Shown: positions 8,839 through 16,507 of the stretch, piece by piece | Numbering within the stretch: the first letter of the stretch is position 1 | Layout: each line of letters begins with the position of its first letter | DNA from: Candidatus Heimdallarchaeota archaeon | GTDB lineage: Archaea; Asgardarchaeota; Heimdallarchaeia; Hodarchaeales; Hodarchaeaceae | DNA: 52,489 nucleotides | Assembly (NCBI GenBank): GCA_020353515.1 | Contig: CP070695.1 | Span: 3,108,943-3,161,431, forward strand | Direction of reading: 5' to 3' | Program-made: the position numbers and the translations under genes | The notes under the pieces: generated by a model | The model's input: only the letters and a program-made list of their open reading frames with translations | What the model was told of the DNA's origin: nothing | The model's database searches: none

Positions 8839-9570
8839 ATGCAACGTATGGGTAATTATGAAGAAATCTTGTGGGAAGGTCGGATTCCACTTTCATCGGT
8901 TATATGGACTTTTGATCCAAATAAAACCTTTAAATTTTCTCCCTTATTTGAGGAACAACGACAACAAATCTGGAATGCAATGTGTAAAACACACCCTCAT
9001 TTGTACGATGGACAAATTTTAATTTTAAACGATTTCTCCTTTGAAAAAAATATACTGAAGTTAAATACTTGGACTATACGATTCTCGTGCATTCAAGTTT
9101 TTTTGAAGAAAAATCTTGAGGTTCCAAAATTTGGAGGATTAGGATTTCAAGCAATAATAACAGATCCAACATATTCTTATTTGTTGATAGGAGAAAGAGC
9201 ACACACATCTGAGTATAAACCAGGTTATAAGGCAATACCAGGAGGAATTTTTGAAGAAAGCGATAGTAAAAAATCGCTTTTAGAAGCGTGTTTACGGGAA
9301 CTTAAAGAGGAAATACAAATTGATGTCAATCCAGAATCCTTTTTTATCATAGCAATGGTCAGAGAAGCTTCAAAATTGGGAACATGCTTGATAATCGAGG
9401 TTGAGACAAGAGAAGATGTTTCCCAGCAGTCACTCTATGGGAATGATGAGTGGGAAAGCAATCAACTAGAATGGATAGAATTTTCTCAGGTCTTTGATTT
9501 AAAGCATAAACATCTTACAGAAGGATTACACTTTCTCAGATCAAAGTTGATTGAAAAAAATTCACTGTAG
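8839..9570 (+). CDS. Nudix hydrolase-like protein
   Basis: A 243-residue soluble protein with a recognisable Nudix box at residues 135-162: GGIFEE, then a spacer about three residues longer than the consensus, then RELKEE (153-158), which supplies the metal-binding glutamates. The Gly normally following the EE pair is replaced (EEIQID). The N-terminal 95 residues are an extra domain with no motif I recognise. Nudix enzymes cleave nucleoside diphosphates linked to another group; the substrate cannot be deduced. The ATG at 8839 is followed by another in-frame ATG three codons on, so the start is uncertain by that much. Its last nine bases overlap the end of the HTH_10 regulator gene on the opposite strand. 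Confidence 0.78.
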   Translation: MQRMGNYEEILWEGRIPLSSVIWTFDPNKTFKFSPLFEEQRQQIWNAMCKTHPHLYDGQILILNDFSFEKNILKLNTWTIRFSCIQVFLKKNLEVPKFGGLGFQAIITDPTYSYLLIGERAHTSEYKPGYKAIPGGIFEESDSKKSLLEACLRELKEEIQIDVNPESFFIIAMVREASKLGTCLIIEVETREDVSQQSLYGNDEWESNQLEWIEFSQVFDLKHKHLTEGLHFLRSKLIEKNSL

Positions 9571-10212
9571 ATTTCTATTGGCATAATCTGACAATATTCG
9601 TTGCTCTGCTCGCCTTAATCTTTCCTGCATCGCTACACGTTTAATGCCGATGTCTCGAGCTAAGCTTTCAATAGTTATTTTTGACCGTCGAGGGATCTCA
9701 TAATACCCTTTCTTGAATGCTAGTTCGAAGGCTTCTAGTTGTTTAGGTGTAAGAAGTGTTCCTTTTGATTTAAAAGGTGTTGAAGTAAGTGATACAATTT
9801 TGACGGTTGTAAATCGTAATTTCAGGGTATCCAATAGGGCTTTGAGGGCCTCACGAGAAGGGGAATAGACTGTATGATATTGAACACCTTTAACAATGAT
9901 AATTGGCAGAAGTGACATACTACCACTCTCTAAGATGGTTTCATAAATGGAAGGGTAATCCAAATCATGTTCTGAACGTGTGAAATAAATAGTAGGAGAC
10001 GAGGAAGTCACTTCAAAGTCACGAACACTCCCAGATGCTTTAACACTGTCAACATATGTTTGAATTGTTTTTTCACCCCCCTCTAGGGCCTCGATAAATC
10101 CGTAACCCTCAGGTAGCCTGATTGTAACAATTGTTACTTTTACAGGGATTCTTTTAGTCAATTCACATAAATAATAATCTTTGGAACTAATTTGAAGGTT
10201 AGTTTGAATCAA
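9562..10212 (-). CDS. HTH_10 (bacterio-opsin activator type) transcription regulator
   Basis: A 216-residue protein whose last 65 residues match the HTH_10 domain: LTPKQLEAFELAFKKGYYEIPR (about 157-178) followed by the DNA-binding helix-turn-helix SLARDIGIKRVAMQERLRRAE. This domain is typical of archaeal regulators related to Bat. The N-terminal 140 residues form an alpha/beta domain without recognisable ligand residues. Such proteins normally sense a small molecule or stress and activate a few target genes. It is divergent from the DMT permease gene (starting 73 bases away on the other strand), which makes that permease a plausible target, and its 3' end overlaps the Nudix gene by nine bases. 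Confidence 0.85.
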   Translation of the reverse strand: MIQTNLQISSKDYYLCELTKRIPVKVTIVTIRLPEGYGFIEALEGGEKTIQTYVDSVKASGSVRDFEVTSSSPTIYFTRSEHDLDYPSIYETILESGSMSLLPIIIVKGVQYHTVYSPSREALKALLDTLKLRFTTVKIVSLTSTPFKSKGTLLTPKQLEAFELAFKKGYYEIPRRSKITIESLARDIGIKRVAMQERLRRAEQRILSDYANRNLQ

Positions 10213-10285
10213 TTTATATTCATCCGTCGTGTGACGGGAATAAGTATATTCTTCTTCAATTTTATCAACAAATTGGGATGAAAAA

Positions 10286-11230
10286 GTGGTATTAAAAGAA
10301 ATCTTATCGCGACATTTTTCTAAAGACCATCTTATTGCTATAGCTCAAGCCTTTTTTGTCACGATTCTCTGGTCTTCCTCCTGGGTGATCATTAAATTTG
10401 GACTTGAGGAGATGCCTCCGTTAATTTTTGCAGGATTAAGGTATCTCCTGGGAGCAGTAGTTTTGTTTGTGTTAATTTTTTCCAATAAGGAAAATCGGAA
10501 GTCACTAACAACTCAAACAAAGCATTGGTGGGTTTTAATTGGACTATATGGCTGTATATTTATTACCGTTACACAGGGAGGCCAATTCATTGCGCTAAAT
10601 CTTCTTCCAGCCATTACTGTTTCGTTTGCTTTGAATCTTACACCAATTGTTGTGATTTTTCTTTCTATTGGAATATTAAAAGAGGTTCCATCTTCAATGC
10701 AGATATTTCTCTTTTTGATAACAGTCATTGGGGTAGTGTTCTACTTTTTTCCCATCAACCTTACAATTGAGCTCCTTGGAATCTTAGTTCTCTGTTTATT
10801 AATATCAGCTAATGCTTTCTCTTCAATCTTAGGAAGGGCTATCAATCGAACTGAAACAGCTTCACCGCTTATTGTGGCTGGGGTAAGTATGGCGATTGGT
10901 TCAATCATTATGTTAATATGTGGAATCGCCATTGATGGGATTCAAATAATTTTTTCTTTATCAACTCTCTCCATTCTCTATATTATCTGGCTTGCCGTAG
11001 TTAACACTGCTCTTGCTTTTACTATTTGGAATAAGGCCATGCAGAGACTTAGGGCAATGGATATGACAATTATCAATAGCACAATGCTTCCCCAGATTGT
11101 CATTCTCTCAATCATTTTCTTGGGGGAAATGCCTATTCTAAAAGAATGGATCGGATTATTCTTGATTGTTATCAGTACCCTATTAATTCAACTTAGCCAA
11201 GCGAGGAAAAATTCCAACCTGTCTTCATAA
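10286..11230 (+). CDS. EamA/DMT-family permease
   Basis: A 314-residue protein with about ten hydrophobic helices and the internal two-fold EamA repeat; the first repeat begins around the WSSSWVIIKFGLEEMPP stretch (about 30-46), the second around residue 165, and the protein ends with a Lys/Arg-containing tail. DMT carriers export or import metabolites such as amino acids, nucleobases or drugs; specificity is not readable. The start is GTG at 10286, since the nearby ATG at 10279 runs into a stop within a few codons. It diverges from the HTH_10 regulator and converges, 8 bases apart, with another DMT-type gene. Confidence 0.87.
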   Translation: MVLKEILSRHFSKDHLIAIAQAFFVTILWSSSWVIIKFGLEEMPPLIFAGLRYLLGAVVLFVLIFSNKENRKSLTTQTKHWWVLIGLYGCIFITVTQGGQFIALNLLPAITVSFALNLTPIVVIFLSIGILKEVPSSMQIFLFLITVIGVVFYFFPINLTIELLGILVLCLLISANAFSSILGRAINRTETASPLIVAGVSMAIGSIIMLICGIAIDGIQIIFSLSTLSILYIIWLAVVNTALAFTIWNKAMQRLRAMDMTIINSTMLPQIVILSIIFLGEMPILKEWIGLFLIVISTLLIQLSQARKNSNLSS

Positions 11231-11238
11231 AAAATCAT

Positions 11239-12168
11239 CTAGTTTACTCCATCAGACCTCGGTAGAGGAGTGATTTCTCGGCGTAAGATTATGAGTGCTG
11301 CTAAGATGCCAAGTAAACCAATGATTTTAAATAACGATTGAAAAAGAAATTGGTCTCCAATCAAAGGAATGAGGTTCTCATAAAAAACAAAATAAGCCCC
11401 AATGAAAGAGATAATAACTGACAGTGCATTAGTTATCGGTGAAACAATTGATAATCTCCCTCGTTCAAAAGCAAGCATTTGTGCAATAATTGCGAAAAAA
11501 TATGTTAGTATTAACATGCAAACTGAGTATAGGAAGAGCCCTAATATTATCGAATCCCCAGTATTCATTTGGTTTAATGCAATCAGAAGACTTTTTGTGA
11601 ACAGGGTTCCTAATCCATAAAAAGTTCCAGCAAAAATAGGAAAAACGAATTCTGCATGACCTCGCTTGGATACAAACATAATAAAGACCATTGTAACCAT
11701 TAAGACGATAGTCAGAGGTAGGATGCCCAATAAAAGAGGAATATTCATGATATCTTCTGAAACTATGTTTGGAGAAAAAGCAACGAAAAGGAGGCCAGCT
11801 GTCAGGATCCCAATACCGAACCATTCTATTCTGGTTAACTTTTCATTAAACACTAAATAAGCAAGTCCAAATGTAAATAACAAATTTGTATTAACTAAAG
11901 GTTTAACAACAGATACATCATAAGTATTTAGAGCTATGGTATATATTACAAATCCAATAATTGCAGCAATTCCACCCAACATCCAAACAGGTGTAGTTAT
12001 TAAACGCCAAGCTGCTGGGCCAATATCACGAATAAAATTATTAATTTCAATGCCTCCTGCCCTGAAAATTCCAATCTTAAGGATAATGGCTGACCCTCCG
12101 CTCATCACTCCATAAATAATCATTATGAACAAAATAACAATATTACTTGTTAAGAGTGACATTTTCAC
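11239..12168 (-). CDS. DMT-superfamily permease (EamA/NIPA-like)
   Basis: A 309-residue, roughly nine- to ten-helix membrane protein. The segment TYDVSVVKPLVNTNLLFT in the first half and RLSIVSPITNALSVIIS in the second are the matching ends of the DMT internal repeat. The overall pattern recalls EamA transporters and the NIPA-type magnesium transporters, but I cannot choose between them from sequence alone. It is the last gene of a minus-strand group that also includes a ZIP metal transporter 53 bases upstream, so a role in metal or metabolite transport is plausible. It shares no obvious recent duplication with the convergent DMT gene next to it. Confidence 0.82.
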   Translation of the reverse strand: MKMSLLTSNIVILFIMIIYGVMSGGSAIILKIGIFRAGGIEINNFIRDIGPAAWRLITTPVWMLGGIAAIIGFVIYTIALNTYDVSVVKPLVNTNLLFTFGLAYLVFNEKLTRIEWFGIGILTAGLLFVAFSPNIVSEDIMNIPLLLGILPLTIVLMVTMVFIMFVSKRGHAEFVFPIFAGTFYGLGTLFTKSLLIALNQMNTGDSIILGLFLYSVCMLILTYFFAIIAQMLAFERGRLSIVSPITNALSVIISFIGAYFVFYENLIPLIGDQFLFQSLFKIIGLLGILAALIILRREITPLPRSDGVN

Positions 12169-12221
12169 GTCTTCCTGCTTCTACATGATTCTAATAAAGT
12201 ACTTCAACCTGATCTTAAGTC

Positions 12222-13097
12222 TTATGTGAATAACCAGAGGGTTAACACCATTATTATCATTCCTGCAATAATCCCAAGTGAAATCAGATGGGACTCGTCT
12301 GCGTTTTTAGCAGCGGGTAATAACTCGTCAAAAGAGATGAAGACCATAATTCCTGCAACAAAAGCTAGCGATGCTCCAACAACAGCTGGAGATAAGAATG
12401 GAAACAATAGAATAGCAGCTACAAAAGCACCCACGGGCTCTGCAAGACCAGAGAGTAATCCTAATCGAAAAGCATACCACTTGTCACCAGTTGCTGTTAC
12501 TATGGGTATACTGACAGAAAGGCCTTCAGGGATATTATGAAGACCTACAGCAATAGTAAGGACAATACCAAGCTCTACAGATTGTAGAGTACTTGTAAAT
12601 GTAACCAATCCTTCAGGAAAGTTATGTACGGCTATACCTAATGCGGATAATATCCCGATTTTATGAATCTCTCCTTTAGAGATAGAGAGCTTATCATTTT
12701 CGAATGGTAAATCATAAGAATGGGTATGGCTGCTGTCTTCTTCTTTATAGAAATGTGGGATGAGAAAATCAATCGCAAAAATAGTAAAAATTCCTACAAA
12801 AAACCAAATATTTGCCCAAAGAAACGCATCGCTTTCTATTAATCCTTCGTTGGAGAACTCATCAATAGCACTAGGTAGTAGTTCAACAAATGAAACAGCT
12901 AACATCACTCCACCAGAGAAACCCAACCCTAAAGCGAGAAGACGAATAGAAGGTTTTTTAGTTATAAAAGCAAATGCCGCGCCAATTGTGGTAGCAAAAC
13001 CTGCAAAACTCGTGAGAATTAGAGCTATTACTAATGTATCAAAGGTTATAACTGTTTCTTGAAAGATCATTGGCATAAACCAGAAACTTTTTAGCAA
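12222..13097 (-). CDS. ZIP family metal transporter (ZupT/GufA-like)
   Basis: A 291-residue membrane protein with about eight helices. The two ZIP signatures are HNFPEG (158-163) and HNIPEG (187-192), the arrangement of the bacterial/archaeal ZupT-GufA branch with broad divalent specificity (Zn, Fe, Mn). A cytosolic loop between helices 3 and 4 has a short His-containing stretch (HTHSYD near 124-129). The gene starts 4 bases after the stop of the radical SAM gene, so the two are co-transcribed. It differs from the ZIP at 5667-6440, whose corresponding motifs are HS-DG and HE-PEG, so the two probably serve different metals or conditions. Confidence 0.92.
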   Translation of the reverse strand: MLKSFWFMPMIFQETVITFDTLVIALILTSFAGFATTIGAAFAFITKKPSIRLLALGLGFSGGVMLAVSFVELLPSAIDEFSNEGLIESDAFLWANIWFFVGIFTIFAIDFLIPHFYKEEDSSHTHSYDLPFENDKLSISKGEIHKIGILSALGIAVHNFPEGLVTFTSTLQSVELGIVLTIAVGLHNIPEGLSVSIPIVTATGDKWYAFRLGLLSGLAEPVGAFVAAILLFPFLSPAVVGASLAFVAGIMVFISFDELLPAAKNADESHLISLGIIAGMIIMVLTLWLFT

Positions 13098-13101
13098 TTA
13101 T

Positions 13102-14304
13102 TTAGCGAATATAGCCACCTGAAGTTTGGCACATAACTTTTTTCAGTCCAGAGTTTTCCAAAGTGGTCTTCACTTGTAACATTTCGTCATAAGTTGGACG
13201 ATGAAGAGTCTGAGCCCTAAATTCTGGACGATAATCTAGAACTGTTACTTGTAATGTTGGATCCCATTTAGCAAGTTTAAATCCGATTTCACTGATTTCA
13301 TCTAGACTCATAAAGGTTCTATTAAATGGTATTCCTACCCCCATAAAGACTCTATCATAATACTCGTCCAATATATACTTAACAGCATCCCAACTAGTTT
13401 TCAAGTATTTTTTAGCGAGAGGTGGCGATTTTTGACATATAATGTTCATAAATGTTTTCAATTGTAAACCTTTCAAGTCTGGTCCTATATCTGTCATTCC
13501 AGCTTCAACTAATTCGTCAATGTAGTCGGTAGTAAGAATGGCAGCATTTGTGTCAATATGAATTCGAGCATCGCTATCGGGATTGAGTTTTTTCAGGTAT
13601 TCAACAAATTTAATAAGCCATTTCCGATTTAAAGTTGATTCTCCACCACTAATAGCCATACGATCGACTTGACAGTGTTTTCTCTCAATGGTAAGTCTGG
13701 ATGCAGCTTCATTTGGATTGAGGGGTTTCATATGAGACATATAGGTTACTCGCCAATTTTGGCAAGTAGAACACCGATAGAGGCAACCTGAAGCAAAACA
13801 GGCAACCTCTAGATAGCCCAAAGGACTTCGGGAACTTAGATTCTTAGGGGTTCCCACTCCACCAACATGGTGACCCTGAAACCCAGAAACAATACGTTTG
13901 GGAATTTGAGTCTCAACTTGAGTATTTATAACCATCCCCTCACGGATTGGTGTGTTACAAGATGGCCTCAACTCACCATCAATTTGAACTGCACATGAAT
14001 AACATCCTCCTGTTCGACAAGGAGCAAAAATCGAATCTTTTTCTGGAAAAGATGTAATTTGATAGCCAAATGACTCTAATACTTGGAGTACACTCTGATG
14101 ACTCTGAACATCTATGTATTGTCCATTAATTGTACATCCAACATTTATAGCCTCCCTTCCATTTTCAATAAGCTTTCTCGCAGAGTATGGACATGCATCA
14201 ACACAAGAACCACAAGCTATACAGGTTTCTTCGCCAGAGCATGCAATAGCCACTTTACAATAGTTGCAATTTTTACAAAGACTCTTATCAACAATTACCC
14301 TCAA
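13102..14304 (-). CDS. radical SAM enzyme fused to two ferredoxin-type domains
   Basis: A 400-residue protein with three redox modules. Residues 10-38 hold two Cys clusters (C10, C13, C16, C22 and C28, C31, C34, C38 followed by Pro), a 2[4Fe-4S] ferredoxin pattern. Residues 55-130 look like a plant-type [2Fe-2S] ferredoxin with C96, C101, C104 and C116. The radical SAM core starts at CLYRCSTC (C174, C178, C181), whose cluster would cleave S-adenosylmethionine, and continues with SGGEST (about 219-224), the SAM-contacting GGE motif. The core resembles PflA-type activases and AmmeMemoRadiSam-like proteins, but the substrate is unknown. The fused ferredoxins would deliver electrons internally. 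Followed 4 bases later by a ZIP metal transporter gene. Confidence 0.85.
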   Translation of the reverse strand: MRVIVDKSLCKNCNYCKVAIACSGEETCIACGSCVDACPYSARKLIENGREAINVGCTINGQYIDVQSHQSVLQVLESFGYQITSFPEKDSIFAPCRTGGCYSCAVQIDGELRPSCNTPIREGMVINTQVETQIPKRIVSGFQGHHVGGVGTPKNLSSRSPLGYLEVACFASGCLYRCSTCQNWRVTYMSHMKPLNPNEAASRLTIERKHCQVDRMAISGGESTLNRKWLIKFVEYLKKLNPDSDARIHIDTNAAILTTDYIDELVEAGMTDIGPDLKGLQLKTFMNIICQKSPPLAKKYLKTSWDAVKYILDEYYDRVFMGVGIPFNRTFMSLDEISEIGFKLAKWDPTLQVTVLDYRPEFRAQTLHRPTYDEMLQVKTTLENSGLKKVMCQTSGGYIR

Positions 14305-14339
14305 AGGAATAATCCTCTTAGCCTATTTACACTAGAATC

Positions 14340-14807
14340 TCAAGCCTCTAGTCTTTTTCTTTTCGAATAATATCTAACATCATCCCATAATTCATACCCA
14401 ACCTTCTCAAAAAGTGATATACTTGCATTATTATCATCAAATATTAGTGCAGAGCATACTTCAATACCTTCATTTTGGAATAACTGATTTTCTGCTACTT
14501 CAAGCAGTTCCTGTGCAATTCCTTTTTGACGATGATCTGGATGCACAGCCAAACGGTTGATCCACCCCTTTCGTCCATCATGGGAAACCATAATAACCCC
14601 TAGAAGGTCATCCTCATATAATTTCCCCAAAAAAAAGATATTTTTCCTTTTAATTTGCAAACGGATTCTATCAGGATGATCTCTTCCGTCTGGTCTACAT
14701 GATAATCCTACCATCTCCCATAATGCTTGAATCTTTGGATAGTCTTTGAATCCCAACTCCTTGATCACAGCTTGTCCCCTTTCTCTGATTGTCGGTGATG
14801 TTTCCAT
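14340..14807 (-). CDS. GNAT-family N-acetyltransferase (RimI-like)
   Basis: A 155-residue protein with the GNAT core: strand NRLAVHPDHRQKGIAQELL (about 91-109), which includes the acetyl-CoA pyrophosphate-binding [RQ]xxGx[GA] loop as RQKGIA, and the final NNASISLFEKVGYE segment common to RimI-type acetyltransferases. It should transfer an acetyl group from acetyl-CoA to an amine, either a protein N-terminus or a small molecule. Its 5' end overlaps the end of the BtpA-like gene by 43 bases, strong evidence for translational coupling, and a radical SAM gene follows 35 bases downstream. Confidence 0.88.
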   Translation of the reverse strand: METSPTIRERGQAVIKELGFKDYPKIQALWEMVGLSCRPDGRDHPDRIRLQIKRKNIFFLGKLYEDDLLGVIMVSHDGRKGWINRLAVHPDHRQKGIAQELLEVAENQLFQNEGIEVCSALIFDDNNASISLFEKVGYELWDDVRYYSKRKRLEA

Positions 14808-15589
14808 TCTTGCGCTAGTGCTTTGGCTTTTCCCATATCAATAGGAGAAGAAATATCTGTAACCTTAATCGAAGAACCAACAATTGCTCCAGAAATATAA
14901 GGAAAAATATCTGGTAGGTTTTTTATCGTCAATCCACTTCCTAATATTGGCTTAATCTTAGTAGAATGGACAAAATTCTTCAATTTATTTTTATCAATAA
15001 GTCTTCCAGTTGCCCTACCAGATAAAATAATTGCAGTTGCTCCCTCACGATTTATCACGTTCGCTGCAGACTCTTCCATCGAAAAATCCCCCAAAGGGGT
15101 AGCATGTTTTACATGAATATCCGCTAAGATTTTTACGTTAGATTTAATTTCTCTCATTTTTTGTTGAACTTCAGCTGCTACAGATTCAATAATCCCTTGA
15201 TCCGTTACATAAGCTCCTTCATAAATATTACAACGAATGAAACTTCCTCGATTAATTGTGGCAAGTATGAAGGCTTGAACACACGCGTTTCTAAGAATAT
15301 TAACACCACAAGGAATACCCACTTGTGAAACGATTTTCTCGACGATGGAACTAAAAAGAAGAAATTTAAAGTCATCTAGCCGATATTTAGTATAAGGAGT
15401 ATCATGAAAGTTTTCGATCAATACAGCATCGAATCCTGCAGTTTCTAATGTGATAGCGTCTTGTAAACTAGTCTTACTGATATTTTCAAGAGATTGTGCT
15501 GTATGTAAGGATACATCAAGAGGAGGAAGATGAACCATCCCTATTAGAGGTTTCTTTGAAAGATCTAGAGAATTTTTTGGTTGAAACAA
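14765..15589 (-). CDS. BtpA/SgcQ-family TIM-barrel protein
   Basis: A 274-residue protein matching the BtpA family: KPLIGMVHLPPL near the N-terminus (13-24), AGFDAVLIENFHDTPY (about 53-68), a GVNILRN stretch, VKILADIHVKHATPLG and the closing GSGLTIKNL and GAIVGSSIK segments that form the phosphate-binding end of a TIM barrel. BtpA was named from a cyanobacterial photosystem I biogenesis factor, but archaeal members have no photosynthetic role and are probably phosphosugar or nucleotide-related enzymes. Length is normal for the family. It is the first gene of the minus-strand run BtpA-GNAT-radical SAM-ZIP-DMT. Confidence 0.85.
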   Translation of the reverse strand: MFQPKNSLDLSKKPLIGMVHLPPLDVSLHTAQSLENISKTSLQDAITLETAGFDAVLIENFHDTPYTKYRLDDFKFLLFSSIVEKIVSQVGIPCGVNILRNACVQAFILATINRGSFIRCNIYEGAYVTDQGIIESVAAEVQQKMREIKSNVKILADIHVKHATPLGDFSMEESAANVINREGATAIILSGRATGRLIDKNKLKNFVHSTKIKPILGSGLTIKNLPDIFPYISGAIVGSSIKVTDISSPIDMGKAKALAQEWKHHRQSEKGDKL

Positions 15590-15808
15590 TGAAAAAAAAT
15601 CACCATTCTTCTTAAATTTACTTTGATCAGCTTAAGAGATCATTAACCAATAGACCTAGTTAAAGATGTTCGTCAACTATGAATATCGTTAAGAGAGTAA
15701 TAAAAGGACATCCAATATTACCAAAACAGAAAGAAAACAGTCGTTGTATGTCATAAAAAGATTTAGCAAATCTTTTTGAGTTTTTAACATAAGATAGTGG
15801 TTTTTAAA

Positions 15809-16111
15809 ATGCTGGAAATTCATCTCTATGGTATTTTTAGGAAAAAATTTAAACCACAAGCTTCTTTTGCAGAAGATACGGTGATAACTCTGCCTAATAA
15901 AAAAAATGAACAATTCCGAGATTTCCTTGGCCGTTTAGGATTAAATATCAAAGAATGTGGAGATTGCTTCATTAATGGAAAACTAGCGTATCAAGACACT
16001 ATCATCCCAAAGAACGCCCGAATTGGGCTTTTCCCCTTTGGTATGCATCTTCTTGATGGTGGACAACATATTAAAGGACATGGATATGTGACAACAAATC
16101 CTTATGAATAG
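15809..16111 (+). CDS. beta-grasp (MoaD/ThiS/ubiquitin-like) protein with an internal Gly-Gly
   Basis: A 100-residue protein starting MLEIHLYGIFRKKF, a first-strand pattern shared by MoaD/ThiS-type beta-grasp proteins, followed by a helix (about 33-45), CGDCFINGKLA (50-60) and the strand RIGLFPFGMHLLDGG (71-85). Gly84-Gly85 corresponds to the C-terminal GG used for sulfur carriage or conjugation, but it is followed by 15 further residues. I chose ATG 15809 over the GTG at 15797 because it begins the first strand directly. Possible roles are sulfur carrier for tRNA thiolation or cofactor synthesis, or a structural Mut7-C-type ubiquitin-like domain. A TtuA/Ncs6-like thiolase, the usual client of such carriers, lies at 27804, and no E1-like activating enzyme is in the window. 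Confidence 0.65.
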   Translation: MLEIHLYGIFRKKFKPQASFAEDTVITLPNKKNEQFRDFLGRLGLNIKECGDCFINGKLAYQDTIIPKNARIGLFPFGMHLLDGGQHIKGHGYVTTNPYE

Positions 16112-16176
16112 CTTTAGGCTGGATATTATCAAAATAAGAATAAATTGTTATTTATCTTAAATATAAGCTCTTTTTC

Positions 16177-16497
16177 TTACTCTCCTCTCTTAGAAATTTT
16201 TTGAAGAAATTCAATTTTCCTTATTCCAACTTTTTTTCGAACTGCTGACAACATTTTTTTTGTCCAGATCATCCGTGGGTTCTTAGAACATGGTTGTTTG
16301 TACACTTTATCAATCTTGAATGACGCATCTTGACCCTCTTCATCCATATTCCAAAATGCTGCTAGTAATTCCGTGAGATCCCAAGCTTCTGCTGCAGTTG
16401 GTGCTGATACAAAGGCGCAACTATTTACTATTTTATCATCTAGAGCAATTGTAAATTTTGCACAGAAGATTTTATCAATTACTCTACTTTTTGACAT
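16177..16497 (-). CDS. small conserved-looking protein of unknown function
   Basis: A 106-residue open frame that starts ATG at 16497, 10 bases after the stop of the giant surface protein gene on the same strand. It has a mixed alpha/beta composition, two Cys near the N-terminal half (C12, C27) and one in the middle, and a Lys/Arg-rich C-terminal quarter. There is no signal peptide or membrane helix, so it is probably cytosolic. I do not recognise the family. The close spacing suggests co-transcription with the giant gene, whose C-terminal tail is also cytosolic, so the two could work together; that is inference from position only. Confidence 0.55.
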   Translation of the reverse strand: MSKSRVIDKIFCAKFTIALDDKIVNSCAFVSAPTAAEAWDLTELLAAFWNMDEEGQDASFKIDKVYKQPCSKNPRMIWTKKMLSAVRKKVGIRKIEFLQKISKRGE

Positions 16498-16507
16498 TTT
16501 CTATTCC

